A DNA stretch of 64,000 nt from Winogradskyella wandonensis (GTDB lineage: Bacteria > Bacteroidota > Bacteroidia > Flavobacteriales > Flavobacteriaceae), in contig NZ_SMGI01000003.1 in the NCBI RefSeq assembly GCF_004346845.1, forward strand, positions 1 through 64,000, written 5' to 3'. The notes under the pieces were generated by a model. The model was not told the origin of the DNA and made no database searches. It was given only the letters and a program-made list of their open reading frames with translations. The position numbers were made by a program, and so were the translations under genes. How positions within the stretch are numbered: position 1 is the stretch's first letter; the number at the start of each line of letters is the position of its first letter. This document shows positions 45,269 through 54,325 of this stretch, one piece after another.

Positions 45269-47497
45269 ATGAAATTAAAACTTTCCTATCTACTATTAAG
45301 CTTTAGTGCAATCTTATTTGCTCAAGAAAACAAAAGCAATGAAAAAAGTAAAGATTCGATTCAGAAATTAGATGAAGTTATCATCAATAGTAACGTTATA
45401 TTTGGTTCTAAGTATGTTGCAAAAAACAGAACAGGTTCAGCTTACTATATTTCGCCCGAAGAATTAAAAAAATATAATTATACAGACATAAATCGTGTGT
45501 TACGCTCTGTACCAGGTGTTACTTATTATGAAGAAGATGGCTTTGGTTTAAGACCAAATATAAGTCTTCGTGGTACATCACCTCAACGAAGTGCAAAAAT
45601 ATCTATTATGGAAGATGGTGTTTTAATTGCTCCAGCGCCTTACAGTTCGCCATCAGCTTACTATTTTCCATCGGTAGCGAGAATGGAAGCCGTAGAAATT
45701 CTGAAAGGTAGTAGCCAAGTGCAATATGGTCCTTTTACAACAGGTGGAGCTGTAAATATGGTTTCTGCACAAATTCCTGATGAATTTGGTGGTAGAATAC
45801 TAGCAAATTACGGAGCTTTCAACACAAGACAATTACATGCAAAAGCTGGTGGACAAAAAGGACAGTTTGGTTATGTAGCAGAATTTTTAAACTTTGGTTC
45901 TGGCGGGTTTAAAGATTTACCAGACGACAGCCATACAGGTTTTGATATTAATGAAGTACTAGCCAAACTACGCTACAGCAGTAAAGCAGATGCTAAAATT
46001 CAGCAATATATAGAAGCTAAATTTCAGTATTCTGATGAAGTATCAAACGAAACCTATTTAGGCTTAACTGAAGAAGATTTTGAAACAGCGCCATTCTCTC
46101 GCTATGCATCTTCCCAAGATGACCAAATGGTAGCAGAGCATATGCAGTTTATGCTGACCCACGAGCTTAACCTCACTAAAAATTTCAGAATTACTTCAAA
46201 TGCATATTATAATAAGTTTACGCGTAATTGGTTTAAGCTCGACGATGTCGTATTTAATGGCAATGAACAAGGTATTGCTAATGTCGTAGCTAATCCATTA
46301 GCATTTCCAGACCATATGGCCATTGTGAGAGGTGATGTAAATTCTGGTGCTGACGCTTTATTGCTTAAGGCTAATAATAGGGTATACTATTCTACAGGTA
46401 TACAAACCAAATTAGATTATCATTGGTATGGCGACAACACGTTCCATGATTTAGAAGTTGGTGCGCGTTACCATTATGATGAAGAAGACCGTTTTCAATG
46501 GGAAGATGGTTATAGTATAACTGATGGACAACTCGACCGAACGTCTGAAGGTCCACGAGGAGCACAAGGCAACAGAATTAGCAGTGCTACTGCGTTTGCG
46601 GCATACGCTATGTATAAACTAAAATGGAATGACCTTACGCTTACACCTGGTTTACGTTACGAGAATATTTTACTAGAACGTGAAGACTTTGGAAGCTCTG
46701 ACCCAACACGAACTGGCGACAACTTATCTACAAGAGAAAACAAGGTTGATATTTTTATTCCAGGTATAGGTTTTAACTATGCTTTTACTGATAATGCTTC
46801 AGTTTTTGGTGGCGTACACAAAGGATTTTCCCCTCCAGGAAATTCAACTGGTGAAGAAGCTGAAGAGAGTATTAATTACGAACTAGGTTCTCGATTTACA
46901 TTAGGTCAGCTTCGCGGAGAGTTAGTTGGTTTTTACAACGATTACAGCAACTTATTAGGAAGCGATATCGCGGCGACAGGTGGCACAGGAAATTTAGACC
47001 AGTTTAATGCTGGTGAAGTTGAAGTCAGTGGTTTAGAGTTATTGTTAAACTATGAATTACTCCCAAACAACTCAACTTTTAAATTGCCTATTAGCTTTGG
47101 TTACACCTTTACTCATACCGAATTTTTAAATGCCTTTGATAGTGCAAACGGTATTTGGGGAGAAGTTGAAGTTGGTGACGAATTACCATACATACCAAAA
47201 CATCAATTTAACGCTGCTATTTCATTAGAGCACACAAAATATGAATTGAATCTAAGTGGACGCTATAATGGCGAATTTAGAACACTTGCTGGAAATGGCT
47301 CAATACCTGATGCTGAGCGTGTAGATTCTAACTTTATTATCGATTTTTCAGCTAAATATCATTTCAACAAAAAGTTAAGCTTAACTTCTAATATTATTAA
47401 CTTATTAGATGAAACTTACGCCGTATCTAGAGTACCAGCAGGCTTAAGACCGGGACATCCATTCGGTGCTAATTTAGGCTTAGAGTTTAAGTTTTAA
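45269..47497 (+). CDS. TonB-dependent outer-membrane receptor, FecA-like
   Basis: Outer-membrane active transporter, 742 residues, powered by TonB. The signal peptide ends LFAQE. The plug domain (about 45-170) includes NRVLRSVPGVTYYEEDGFGLRPNISLRGTSP, EDGVLIAPAPYSSP and EILKGSSQVQYGPFTTGGAVNMVS, followed by a 22-strand barrel with the final strand FGANLGLEFKF. The plug most resembles FecA/ferric citrate and other siderophore receptors. There is no SusD partner and no carboxypeptidase-like N-terminal domain. The palindromic operator upstream fits iron control. Confidence 0.88.
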   Translation: MKLKLSYLLLSFSAILFAQENKSNEKSKDSIQKLDEVIINSNVIFGSKYVAKNRTGSAYYISPEELKKYNYTDINRVLRSVPGVTYYEEDGFGLRPNISLRGTSPQRSAKISIMEDGVLIAPAPYSSPSAYYFPSVARMEAVEILKGSSQVQYGPFTTGGAVNMVSAQIPDEFGGRILANYGAFNTRQLHAKAGGQKGQFGYVAEFLNFGSGGFKDLPDDSHTGFDINEVLAKLRYSSKADAKIQQYIEAKFQYSDEVSNETYLGLTEEDFETAPFSRYASSQDDQMVAEHMQFMLTHELNLTKNFRITSNAYYNKFTRNWFKLDDVVFNGNEQGIANVVANPLAFPDHMAIVRGDVNSGADALLLKANNRVYYSTGIQTKLDYHWYGDNTFHDLEVGARYHYDEEDRFQWEDGYSITDGQLDRTSEGPRGAQGNRISSATAFAAYAMYKLKWNDLTLTPGLRYENILLEREDFGSSDPTRTGDNLSTRENKVDIFIPGIGFNYAFTDNASVFGGVHKGFSPPGNSTGEEAEESINYELGSRFTLGQLRGELVGFYNDYSNLLGSDIAATGGTGNLDQFNAGEVEVSGLELLLNYELLPNNSTFKLPISFGYTFTHTEFLNAFDSANGIWGEVEVGDELPYIPKHQFNAAISLEHTKYELNLSGRYNGEFRTLAGNGSIPDAERVDSNFIIDFSAKYHFNKKLSLTSNIINLLDETYAVSRVPAGLRPGHPFGANLGLEFKF

Positions 47498-47516
47498 AGA
47501 TTGATGAACAACAGAT

Positions 47517-47546
47517 AAAGCGTTACTGAAAAGTAGCGCTTTTTTT
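47517..47546 (+). terminator. intrinsic terminator after the TonB receptor
   Basis: AAAGCGTTACT and AGTAGCGCTTT pair over 11 positions with one wobble around GAAA, followed by T residues. Confidence 0.8.
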
Positions 47547-48408
47547 AATGGTACATTTTGAAGATTTTACTAGCTTCATTATAAGCGCTTTCAAAAGCCA
47601 TAGCACTTAAATCGTGTGCTTTTTGCTGCGTGAAGTAAGACAGCATGCGTTCGGTTGGCATATTACCCGTAAGCTCATCTTTTGCCATAGGACAACCCCC
47701 AAAACCTTGGATAGCTCCATCAAAACGACGACAACCCGCTTTATAAGCTGCATCTACTTTTTCGTGCCAAGTCGTTGGTGTTGTATGAAGATGCGCCCCA
47801 AATTCAATATTTGGGTATTTTGGGATTAAGTTTGAAAATAAATACGAAATATTTTCTGGATTAGAGCTTCCAATCGTATCGCTTAAAGATAATATTTTCA
47901 CACCCATTTTAGCTAATTTTTCTGTCCACTCTCCTACTATGTCCACATTCCATGGGTCACCGTAAGGATTGCCAAAACCCATAGAAATATAAACGACTAC
48001 TTCTTTTTGGCTTTTGTCTGCTATCTCTAAAATTTCGGTAAGTATCTCTACAGATTGTGCAATGGTTTTATGCGTATTACGCATTTGAAAGTTTTCAGAT
48101 ATCGAAAACGGAAATCCCAAATAATCAATTTCTTTGTGCTGTGACGCATCATTAGCACCACGAACATTGGCAATAATTGCTAATAGTTTACTCTTTGTTT
48201 TCCTTAAGTCCAATTGCGCTAAAACCTCTGCCGTGTCAACCATTTGAGGAATGGCTTTTGGAGACACAAAACTTCCGAAATCTATTGTATCAAACCCTAC
48301 ACGCAACAAGGATTGAATGTATTGCACCTTCTTCTCAGTCGGAATCCAATCTTTGATACCTTGCATGGCATCTCGCGGACATTCGATAAGTTTTACGTTC
48401 TTGTTCAT
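47545..48408 (-). CDS. hydroxymethylglutaryl-CoA lyase-like enzyme
   Basis: TIM-barrel lyase of the HMGL/isopropylmalate synthase superfamily, 287 residues from ATG 48408 (MNKNVKLIECPRDAMQGI). An ATG at 48444 is in frame and would add 12 residues. Key motifs are the catalytic CPRDAMQG (R and D), the metal-binding FGAHLHTTPTTW and the cysteine loop GGCPMAKDELTGNMPTE, as in HMG-CoA lyase, which cleaves HMG-CoA to acetoacetate and acetyl-CoA in leucine breakdown. It is the last gene of a probable pyrD-lysE operon. Confidence 0.87.
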   Translation of the reverse strand: MNKNVKLIECPRDAMQGIKDWIPTEKKVQYIQSLLRVGFDTIDFGSFVSPKAIPQMVDTAEVLAQLDLRKTKSKLLAIIANVRGANDASQHKEIDYLGFPFSISENFQMRNTHKTIAQSVEILTEILEIADKSQKEVVVYISMGFGNPYGDPWNVDIVGEWTEKLAKMGVKILSLSDTIGSSNPENISYLFSNLIPKYPNIEFGAHLHTTPTTWHEKVDAAYKAGCRRFDGAIQGFGGCPMAKDELTGNMPTERMLSYFTQQKAHDLSAMAFESAYNEASKIFKMYH

Positions 48409-48454
48409 CGACATCAAATATAAGATTTCGTCTGTCGATTTCATAGTCGCATAA

Positions 48455-49072
48455 TTACAATAATATAAAAATCGCTATTCCTACAAAAACGACAATCTGA
48501 AGCCATTTAAACACAACTCCAGAATTTTTATGACTTAACGTATAATCTTTTATAAACCCAGCCATCAAAGCAATTGTAGAAAATATTATAAATGATACTA
48601 GAATAAACAATCCGCCAAGAACATAAAATTGAATAACTGTGTTTAAAGTATCACTAAACAAAAAAGCTGGAAAGAACGCTAAGAAAAAAATCGTCACTTT
48701 AGGGTTAAGTACATTCATAAAAAAGCCCTGAACAAATAACTGTTTTAAACTTTTCTTTGGGGCATTATCTGTATCAATAGAGATATTGTTACCTGATTTA
48801 TAAACTTTATAAGCTAGATATAGTAAATAAATAGCTCCAAGAATTTTAATACCTAAAAAAAGATGTTCATTCGCCTGAATGATAGCAGAAATACCAAAAG
48901 CTAATAATGTGGTGTGAATGATACATCCTGTCATTAAACCAGCAACTGTTGCTAAAGCGTGGTTTCTACTCTTAGTTAAACTTTGAACAAGCACGTAAAT
49001 ATTGTCTGGTCCAGGCGAGATGGCTAAAGCAGCGGTTGCAGAACAAAACAATATTAGGGTTTCCCAATTCAA
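48455..49072 (-). CDS. LysE/RhtB-family amino acid exporter
   Basis: Inner-membrane exporter, 205 residues, six hydrophobic segments. The opening SATAALAISPGPDNIYVLVQSLTKSR and GLMTGCIIHTTLLAFGISAII are typical of the LysE family. Substrate unknown. It lies 2 nt after the pyrD stop. Confidence 0.9.
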   Translation of the reverse strand: MNWETLILFCSATAALAISPGPDNIYVLVQSLTKSRNHALATVAGLMTGCIIHTTLLAFGISAIIQANEHLFLGIKILGAIYLLYLAYKVYKSGNNISIDTDNAPKKSLKQLFVQGFFMNVLNPKVTIFFLAFFPAFLFSDTLNTVIQFYVLGGLFILVSFIIFSTIALMAGFIKDYTLSHKNSGVVFKWLQIVVFVGIAIFILL

Positions 49073-49074
49073 AA

Positions 49075-50109
49075 TTAAGAGCGTTTGAGTACCGCCTTAT
49101 TGATTCGTTTTATAAGACTTGGTCCTTCATAGATAAAGCCTGTATAGATTTGAACCAAATCTGCACCGGCTTCAATTTTTTCTAAAGCATCTTCTGCAGA
49201 GTGTATACCTCCAACACCAATAATTGGGAACGCTTTTCCACTTTTCTCAGCTAAATATTTAATAACTCTAGTTGATTTAGCTTTAATCGGCTGGCCACTT
49301 AAACCGCCATTACCTATCTCGTCTAAGCGTTGTTTTGAAGTTTTTAATCCATCTCTATCTGTTGAAGTATTACTTGCTATAACACCATCTAAATTGGTTT
49401 CTTGCACTAATTCTACTATCTCATCTAATTGTCCATCATTGAGGTCTGGAGCTATTTTTAACAAGATTGGTTTCTGTTTTTCAAAAGTTTTATTCGCTTT
49501 TTGAACTGCGCCAATTAACTCTAGTAAATAATCTTTATCGTTTAACTTGGCATGGCTTCCTACATTTGGGCAACTCACGTTCAACACAAAATAATCAACA
49601 TAAGGATGTAGCGCATTAAAACATTCTAAATAGTCTTTGGTATAATCTTCAGGCTTAGTTTGGGTGTTTTTACCTATGTTTCCACCAATAATCAGTTGTC
49701 TTTTATTATTTTTTAATTGCTTAATTGCCGCTTCAAGACCTTCGTTATTAAATCCCATTCGGTTTATGATGCCTTGGTCTTCTTTTAATCTGAATAAGCG
49801 TTGCTTTGGATTACCTTCTTGACCTTTAGGTGTCACCGTTCCTATTTCAATAAAACCAAAACCAAAATTTGCTAACTCATTATATAATACCGCATTTTTA
49901 TCAAAACCAGCAGCTAAACCTACTGGATTCTTAAATTTCAATCCAAAAAGCTCTCGCTCTAGACGTTTGTCTTCAAGCAAATACAAACTTCTAAAAAGTG
50001 CTTTAACACCTGGAATTTTAGATAAGTTTCTAATTAATGAAAATGTGAAATAATGAATCTTTTCAGGGTCGAAACGAAACAAAATTGGCCTTATAAGTGT
50101 TTTGTACAT
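49075..50109 (-). CDS. pyrD: dihydroorotate dehydrogenase (quinone)
   Basis: Class 2 membrane-associated enzyme that oxidises dihydroorotate to orotate in pyrimidine synthesis. From ATG 50109 ([21 protein letters not shown]) it has 344 residues, including the N-terminal helical extension of class 2. A start at 50166 is rejected because the -7 element lies downstream of it. The FMN site shows [12 protein letters not shown], the catalytic Ser region NVSCPN, and [36 protein letters not shown]. Confidence 0.95.
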   Translation of the reverse strand: MYKTLIRPILFRFDPEKIHYFTFSLIRNLSKIPGVKALFRSLYLLEDKRLERELFGLKFKNPVGLAAGFDKNAVLYNELANFGFGFIEIGTVTPKGQEGNPKQRLFRLKEDQGIINRMGFNNEGLEAAIKQLKNNKRQLIIGGNIGKNTQTKPEDYTKDYLECFNALHPYVDYFVLNVSCPNVGSHAKLNDKDYLLELIGAVQKANKTFEKQKPILLKIAPDLNDGQLDEIVELVQETNLDGVIASNTSTDRDGLKTSKQRLDEIGNGGLSGQPIKAKSTRVIKYLAEKSGKAFPIIGVGGIHSAEDALEKIEAGADLVQIYTGFIYEGPSLIKRINKAVLKRS

Positions 50110-50127
50110 GCGTTGTGTGTTGCTGGG

Positions 50128-50135
50128 CAAAAATA
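50128..50135 (-). promoter_or_regulatory. -7 element of pyrD, decides the start
   Basis: TATTTTTG on the minus strand, with no good -33 match. It would start transcription near 50121, so translation from 50166 is not possible and ATG 50109 is preferred. Confidence 0.5.
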
Positions 50136-50174
50136 CGTCAATTTCAAACAAATAAAAAGAAACCAAACTTGCAC

Positions 50175-50205
50175 TTGCACTATCCTATTTCGTTCTCTAT
50201 TTTTG
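50175..50205 (+). promoter_or_regulatory. promoter of pepT
   Basis: TTG at 50175-50177 and TATTTTTG at 50198-50205, 20 nt apart. The pepT ATG is at 50222. Confidence 0.65.
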
Positions 50206-50221
50206 AAGAAACCATAAGATA

Positions 50222-51463
50222 ATGATAGACAAACAACAACTCATAGACCGCTTTATTAGCTACGTTACCATAGATACAGAATCCAACCCAAAATCTGAAA
50301 CCACACCTAGTACTACCAAACAATGGGATTTGGCAAACAAACTAGTAAATGAATTAAAAGATATGGGTATGAGTGATGTCTCTATTGATGAGAATGCCTA
50401 CATTATGGCAACCTTACCTAGTAACGTAGACCACGAAGTCCCAGTGATTGGTTTTATTTCGCATTTCGATACGACACCAGATTATACAGGAGCCAATGTA
50501 AAACCTCAAATTGTAGAGAATTACCAAGGGCAAGATTTGGTGCTAAATGCCGAAGAAAATATCGTCTTATCTCCAGATTATTTTGAAGACTTACTACTAT
50601 ACAAAGGACAAACCCTAATCACTACAGATGGCACAACGCTTCTTGGCGCAGATGATAAGGCTGGTATCACCGAGATAATGGAAGCCATGAAATACCTCAT
50701 CAACAATCCGCAAATAAAACACGGTACCCTAAAAGTTGGTTTTACGCCAGACGAAGAAATTGGTCGTGGCGCACATAAATTTAATGTTGAAAAATTCGGT
50801 GCCGATTGGGCATACACCATGGATGGCAGCCAGATTGGTGAGTTAGAGTACGAGAATTTTAATGCTGCTGGCGCAGTAATCAAAGTCAATGGAAAAATTG
50901 TGCATCCAGGCTACGCTAAAGGTAAAATGGTGAACAGTATGTATTATGCTAGTGAGTTTATCAACTCATTACCAAGAGAAGAAACTCCAGAGCACACGGA
51001 AGGCTATCAAGGCTTTTTTCATTTATATGCTGTGAATGGCGAAGTTGAATCGACAACGCTAGAATATATTATTCGTGACCACGACCGCGATAAGTTTGAA
51101 GCGCGTAAAGCGCTAATGCAAAAAATAGCTGATGACCTCAACGAAAAATATGGCAAACCTGTTTTTGAAATAGAAATTAAAGACCAATACTACAATATGA
51201 AAGAAAAGGTTGAGCCTCTAATGCATATCATAGATATTGCCGAAGAAGCCATGAAAGCATTAGACATTAAGCCGATTATAAAGCCCATACGTGGTGGAAC
51301 CGACGGCTCACAATTAAGTTATATGGGTTTACCTTGCCCAAATATTTTTGCTGGCGGACATAACTTTCACGGACGTTATGAATATGTTCCTGTTGAAAGT
51401 ATGATTAAAGCTACTGAAGTGATTTGTAAGATTGCGGAGTTGACGGCTTTAAAGAATAAGTAA
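50222..51463 (+). CDS. pepT: peptidase T (tripeptide aminopeptidase)
   Basis: M20-family zinc aminopeptidase that removes the N-terminal residue of tripeptides, 413 residues. The metal ligands sit in [38 protein letters not shown] and, at the end, [37 protein letters not shown] is the usual late motif. Length and motif order are normal. The gene is divergent from pyrD. Confidence 0.95.
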   Translation: MIDKQQLIDRFISYVTIDTESNPKSETTPSTTKQWDLANKLVNELKDMGMSDVSIDENAYIMATLPSNVDHEVPVIGFISHFDTTPDYTGANVKPQIVENYQGQDLVLNAEENIVLSPDYFEDLLLYKGQTLITTDGTTLLGADDKAGITEIMEAMKYLINNPQIKHGTLKVGFTPDEEIGRGAHKFNVEKFGADWAYTMDGSQIGELEYENFNAAGAVIKVNGKIVHPGYAKGKMVNSMYYASEFINSLPREETPEHTEGYQGFFHLYAVNGEVESTTLEYIIRDHDRDKFEARKALMQKIADDLNEKYGKPVFEIEIKDQYYNMKEKVEPLMHIIDIAEEAMKALDIKPIIKPIRGGTDGSQLSYMGLPCPNIFAGGHNFHGRYEYVPVESMIKATEVICKIAELTALKNK

Positions 51464-51511
51464 CATACTTATATAGCTTGACATTCTAATTTTAAAAAAC
51501 TAACTTCGTTA

Positions 51512-51607
51512 CATGTGCTGAACTTGCTTCAGTATCAACCGATAAAGTCAACCTGTCATGAGCGTCCGCGTGCGCCGAAGCTATAGCGGAGGAGCAAGTC
51601 GAAGTAT
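51512..51607. repeat. degenerate dispersed repeat
   Basis: This spacer holds GTGCTGAACTTGCTTCAGTATC (hairpin-like) and ACCTGTCATGAGCG with CAAGTCGAAGTAT. It resembles the short dispersed elements of the type CTGTCAT..TGAGCG..GTCGAAG that I know from many Bacteroidota intergenic regions. The middle has a GC-rich insertion (GCGCCGAAGCTATAGCGGAGG). No gene is seen in 51464-51667. Confidence 0.5.
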
Positions 51608-51667
51608 TATAATTGAATTTATCTAAGCAATAGGTGCAAGCACATAAAGAATTGGAATTATCGGAAG

Positions 51668-52363
51668 ATGGAAATGGGAATACTGAAAAATTTATTTGGA
51701 AAAAAGACTGAAGCAGGTGAAAAGACTACAGACAAGGTTTCTGAATATTTTATTGATATTAACCCAAGCTCAGATTCTCTCTCTAGAGCGTTCAAGGACT
51801 TCTATCAAAACCACTTTATTAATACTTATGGACTTTCAAGGAATGAAGTAGATACATACTTCTTTGAAGCAATGTCTGAATATGAAAAAGAGATTGCTAA
51901 AAGACTCATTCGCCAAAATTTGAAACTGAGACAATCTCACCTTTTTAAAGCTGCAGGAGTTTTAAAGGATAAGCAAGCCTTACCAATTTTATATGACCAA
52001 TTAAATGCTAATACCAATATAAGTTGGCTTTTAGTAATTGGACAAGCAATATGGCGGATTAACGCAGACGATATCTATCCAAAGCTATTAAGACAACTAA
52101 AGGAGCACTCATCAGATACTATGCGAGAAGCTCATTTTGACCAAATAGTTGACCTAAAAAATAAAGAAAGTATTGAAATGTTGTTTAGTTACTTAAACGA
52201 CAAAAGCAAACTTGTTCAGTCTATGGCTATTTCAAAACTTAACTTCTTATCAGCAGGGGAACACGAACAGAAACAACGATATGACAAGGAGTATTTTATG
52301 ACGAAAAAAACCGATGAAAAGTTTAAAAATGATTTACTCGAAAATCTTAGAAAAATAAAATAA
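51668..52363 (+). CDS. uncharacterised protein with HEAT-like helical repeats
   Basis: Protein of 231 residues with no signal peptide. The opening MEMGILKNLFGKKTEAGEK looks like a short basic linker, and the rest is almost wholly helical. From about 75 to 200 there are regularly spaced helix pairs (LFKAAGVLKDKQALPILYDQL, ALPILYDQLNANTNISWLLVIGQAIWRI, QIVDLKNKESIEMLFSYLNDK), resembling HEAT/PBS-lyase repeats. I do not recognise a family. It stands alone between two repeat-like non-coding spacers and looks like an accessory insertion between pepT and the YdeI-like gene. Confidence 0.7.
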   Translation: MEMGILKNLFGKKTEAGEKTTDKVSEYFIDINPSSDSLSRAFKDFYQNHFINTYGLSRNEVDTYFFEAMSEYEKEIAKRLIRQNLKLRQSHLFKAAGVLKDKQALPILYDQLNANTNISWLLVIGQAIWRINADDIYPKLLRQLKEHSSDTMREAHFDQIVDLKNKESIEMLFSYLNDKSKLVQSMAISKLNFLSAGEHEQKQRYDKEYFMTKKTDEKFKNDLLENLRKIK

Positions 52364-52398
52364 AGTCAGCACCTAACACTATATATTGCAAATAGGGT

Positions 52399-52458
52399 GT
52401 TCGGTGGTTTACGACAGTTCGGTGCTATTTACAAACGCCGCCAAATCGTTGATTTGGC
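52399..52458. repeat. structured spacer downstream of the HEAT-like gene
   Basis: Two direct copies of GTTCGGTG (52399-52406 and 52417-52424) are followed by a perfect 19-bp palindrome, GCCAAATC-GTT-GATTTGGC (52440-52458). The spacer 52364-52589 has no convincing gene. I have an impression of similar spacers near accessory genes in Flavobacteria, possibly a cassette boundary, but cannot verify it. Confidence 0.45.
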
Positions 52459-52589
52459 TTTTAACATGAATAAGATAAAAACAAAATACACGCTTTGGCT
52501 CAGTGCAAACTTGAAAGTTTATCGCTTTTTACTGTCCTACTTGCCATACACAGAACCGATAACGAAACTTTTCTTTTTACAATTAAAAA

Positions 52590-53189
52590 ATGAAAAAAGT
52601 ATACTCCGTTGAAGAATATATAGAAACTAACAACCACTTTGAAAAAGAGTTGGAGTTACTTCGTGAAATTGTGTTAAAAACAGAGCTTAACGAAGCCATA
52701 AAATGGTCTGCACCTGTTTATGATTTAAACGGAAAGAATGTATTGGGTTTGGGTGCTTTTAAAAACCACTTTTGCATTTGGTTTTTTAATGGCGTGTTTT
52801 TAAAAGATGAACATAATTTACTCGTAAACGCACAAGAAGGTAAAACCAAAGCCTTGCGCCAAATGCGCTTTGAAACCATAGATGATATCAACAAAAACCT
52901 CGTTTTAGACTACGTAAAAGAAGCTATAGAAAACCAACGTGCTGGCAAAGAGATAAAAGTAGAACGTAAGGGAAAAACAGTAGATATTCCTGAAGAGTTA
53001 AAAGCCTGTTTAAACAATGACCAAGATTTACAATTAGCTTTTAGCGCATTAACTCCGGGTAAGCAACGTGAGTATTGTGAATATATTAGTTCTGCTAAAA
53101 GAGAGGCTACAAAAGTATCTCGATTAGAAAAAATTACACCAATGATACTTAACGGTGTTGGGCTAAATGACAAATACAAAAATTGCTAA
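52590..53189 (+). CDS. YdeI-like protein (DUF1801 plus OmdA region)
   Basis: Protein of 199 residues. The N-terminal two thirds fit the DUF1801/YdhG fold (SAPVYDLNGKNVLGLGAFKNHFCIWFFNGVFLKD), and the C-terminal part fits the YdeI/OmdA bacteriocin-protection-like tail (DIPEELKACLNNDQDLQLAFSALTPGKQREYCEYISSAKREATKVSRLEKI). Function unclear; no catalytic residues are known. It precedes an exported methyltransferase by 63 nt. Confidence 0.82.
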   Translation: MKKVYSVEEYIETNNHFEKELELLREIVLKTELNEAIKWSAPVYDLNGKNVLGLGAFKNHFCIWFFNGVFLKDEHNLLVNAQEGKTKALRQMRFETIDDINKNLVLDYVKEAIENQRAGKEIKVERKGKTVDIPEELKACLNNDQDLQLAFSALTPGKQREYCEYISSAKREATKVSRLEKITPMILNGVGLNDKYKNC

Positions 53190-53252
53190 TTCTTCGTTAA
53201 GCCCATAGACGCCAACCTTAATATTCCATAATTTTACCGGAAAAGTAAAGTT

Positions 53253-53966
53253 ATGTTTTACAAAGGATATATTCTACTACTAAGTATTTTATCTACAGTT
53301 ACATTATACAGCCAAGATAAAATTACGGCAGAAACCTACACCTATAAAAAAGGCGATTATAGTGGTATTGGCAAATGGTATATGGGTAGAGAAATTGCTT
53401 ATGTCATGGGCTACCAAGGCATTGGTTGGTTAGAGCGCCCTGAACGTGAGTATGAAGAAAACACAAGTAAACTCATTAAAAACCTAGATATACAACCAAA
53501 TGACATATTAGCTGATATTGGAGCGGGTTCTGGTTATCATGTGTTTAAAATGGCACCACTTGCTAAGAATGGGAAAGTATATGCAGTAGATATTCAAAAA
53601 GAGATGCTAGATGCCATTAAACAAGAAAATAAAAGGCAAAAATTAAATAATATCGTACTTCTTCAAGGTACTGAAAAGAGCACAAACCTTCCAGAAGATG
53701 CTATTGACAAAATATTAATGGTCGACGTATATCATGAATTTAGTTTTCCTGTTGAGATGTTAGCTTCAATGAAAAAAGCACTAAAACCAAACGGAGAAAT
53801 ATACCTTGTCGAATATAGAGCTGAGGACGATAACGTACCGATGAAACGCCTTCATAAAATGAGCGAAAAGCAAGCTATTAAAGAGTTTGAAGCCGCAGGA
53901 TTTAAATTTTTAAAAAATATATCGAATCTACCCTGGCAGCATTGTATGATTTTTATAAAGTCTTAA
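53253..53966 (+). CDS. exported class I SAM-dependent methyltransferase-like protein
   Basis: Protein of 237 residues with an apparent signal peptide (MFYKGYILLLSILSTVTLYSQDK, cleavage near residue 20) followed by a complete methyltransferase fold: motif I ADIGAGSGYHVF at 87-98, the acidic VYAVDIQKEMLDA, and later motifs DKILMVDVYHEF and LKPNGEIYLVEY. It is odd that an SAM enzyme carries an export signal, because SAM is a cytoplasmic cofactor. Either the segment is a membrane anchor, or the fold is used without SAM, or SAM reaches the periplasm. No substrate can be named. Confidence 0.8.
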   Translation: MFYKGYILLLSILSTVTLYSQDKITAETYTYKKGDYSGIGKWYMGREIAYVMGYQGIGWLERPEREYEENTSKLIKNLDIQPNDILADIGAGSGYHVFKMAPLAKNGKVYAVDIQKEMLDAIKQENKRQKLNNIVLLQGTEKSTNLPEDAIDKILMVDVYHEFSFPVEMLASMKKALKPNGEIYLVEYRAEDDNVPMKRLHKMSEKQAIKEFEAAGFKFLKNISNLPWQHCMIFIKS

Positions 53967-53972
53967 TAAAAC

Positions 53973-54001
53973 AAAAGCCACTTTTTCAAGTGGCTTTTTT
54001 T
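53973..54001 (+). terminator. bidirectional terminator
   Basis: AAAAGCCACTT and AAGTGGCTTTT pair around TTTC, with A and T runs on either side. It serves the methyltransferase gene and the convergent yajC. Confidence 0.85.
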
Positions 54002-54022
54002 ATTTTCTATTGCTAACCGTAA

Positions 54023-54316
54023 TTATTTCTTAACTACAGGAGCATTAAGTTTACTACTCATTTCCATAGAAATTGCAGAACGGTCAAACTTAATTTTTCC
54101 AGCTAGTGTTTCTATGACACAGCTATTATCCTTATCGTTTAACTCTGCAACTTTACCATGCATTCCGCTTTTTGTAATAACACGGTCGCCACGTTTTAAT
54201 GCTGCTGCAAACGCTTTTTCTTTCTTTGCACGCTTCATTTGTGGTGCAATCATAAAGAAATACACCACAGCAAACATAGCTATTAATGGTAAAAACGAAC
54301 TTATACCTTCTCCCAT
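54023..54316 (-). CDS. yajC: preprotein translocase subunit YajC
   Basis: Small accessory subunit of the Sec translocon, 97 residues: one membrane helix (FLPLIAMFAVVYFFMI) followed by PQMKRAKKEKAFAAALKRGDRVITKSGMHGKVAEL, which is the YajC pattern. It lies 9 nt after the DUF1573 lipoprotein gene on the same strand. Confidence 0.93.
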   Translation of the reverse strand: MGEGISSFLPLIAMFAVVYFFMIAPQMKRAKKEKAFAAALKRGDRVITKSGMHGKVAELNDKDNSCVIETLAGKIKFDRSAISMEMSSKLNAPVVKK

Positions 54317-54325
54317 GGATACTTA

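Noticed and set aside
50110-50166. Upstream start of pyrD at 50166
   Set aside because: The -7 element at 50128-50135 lies downstream of it; the family starts at MYKTLIRP.
52397-52612. Plus-strand frame of 71 codons in the spacer after the HEAT-like gene
   Set aside because: It spans the direct repeats and palindrome, overlaps the next gene and has no recognisable translation.
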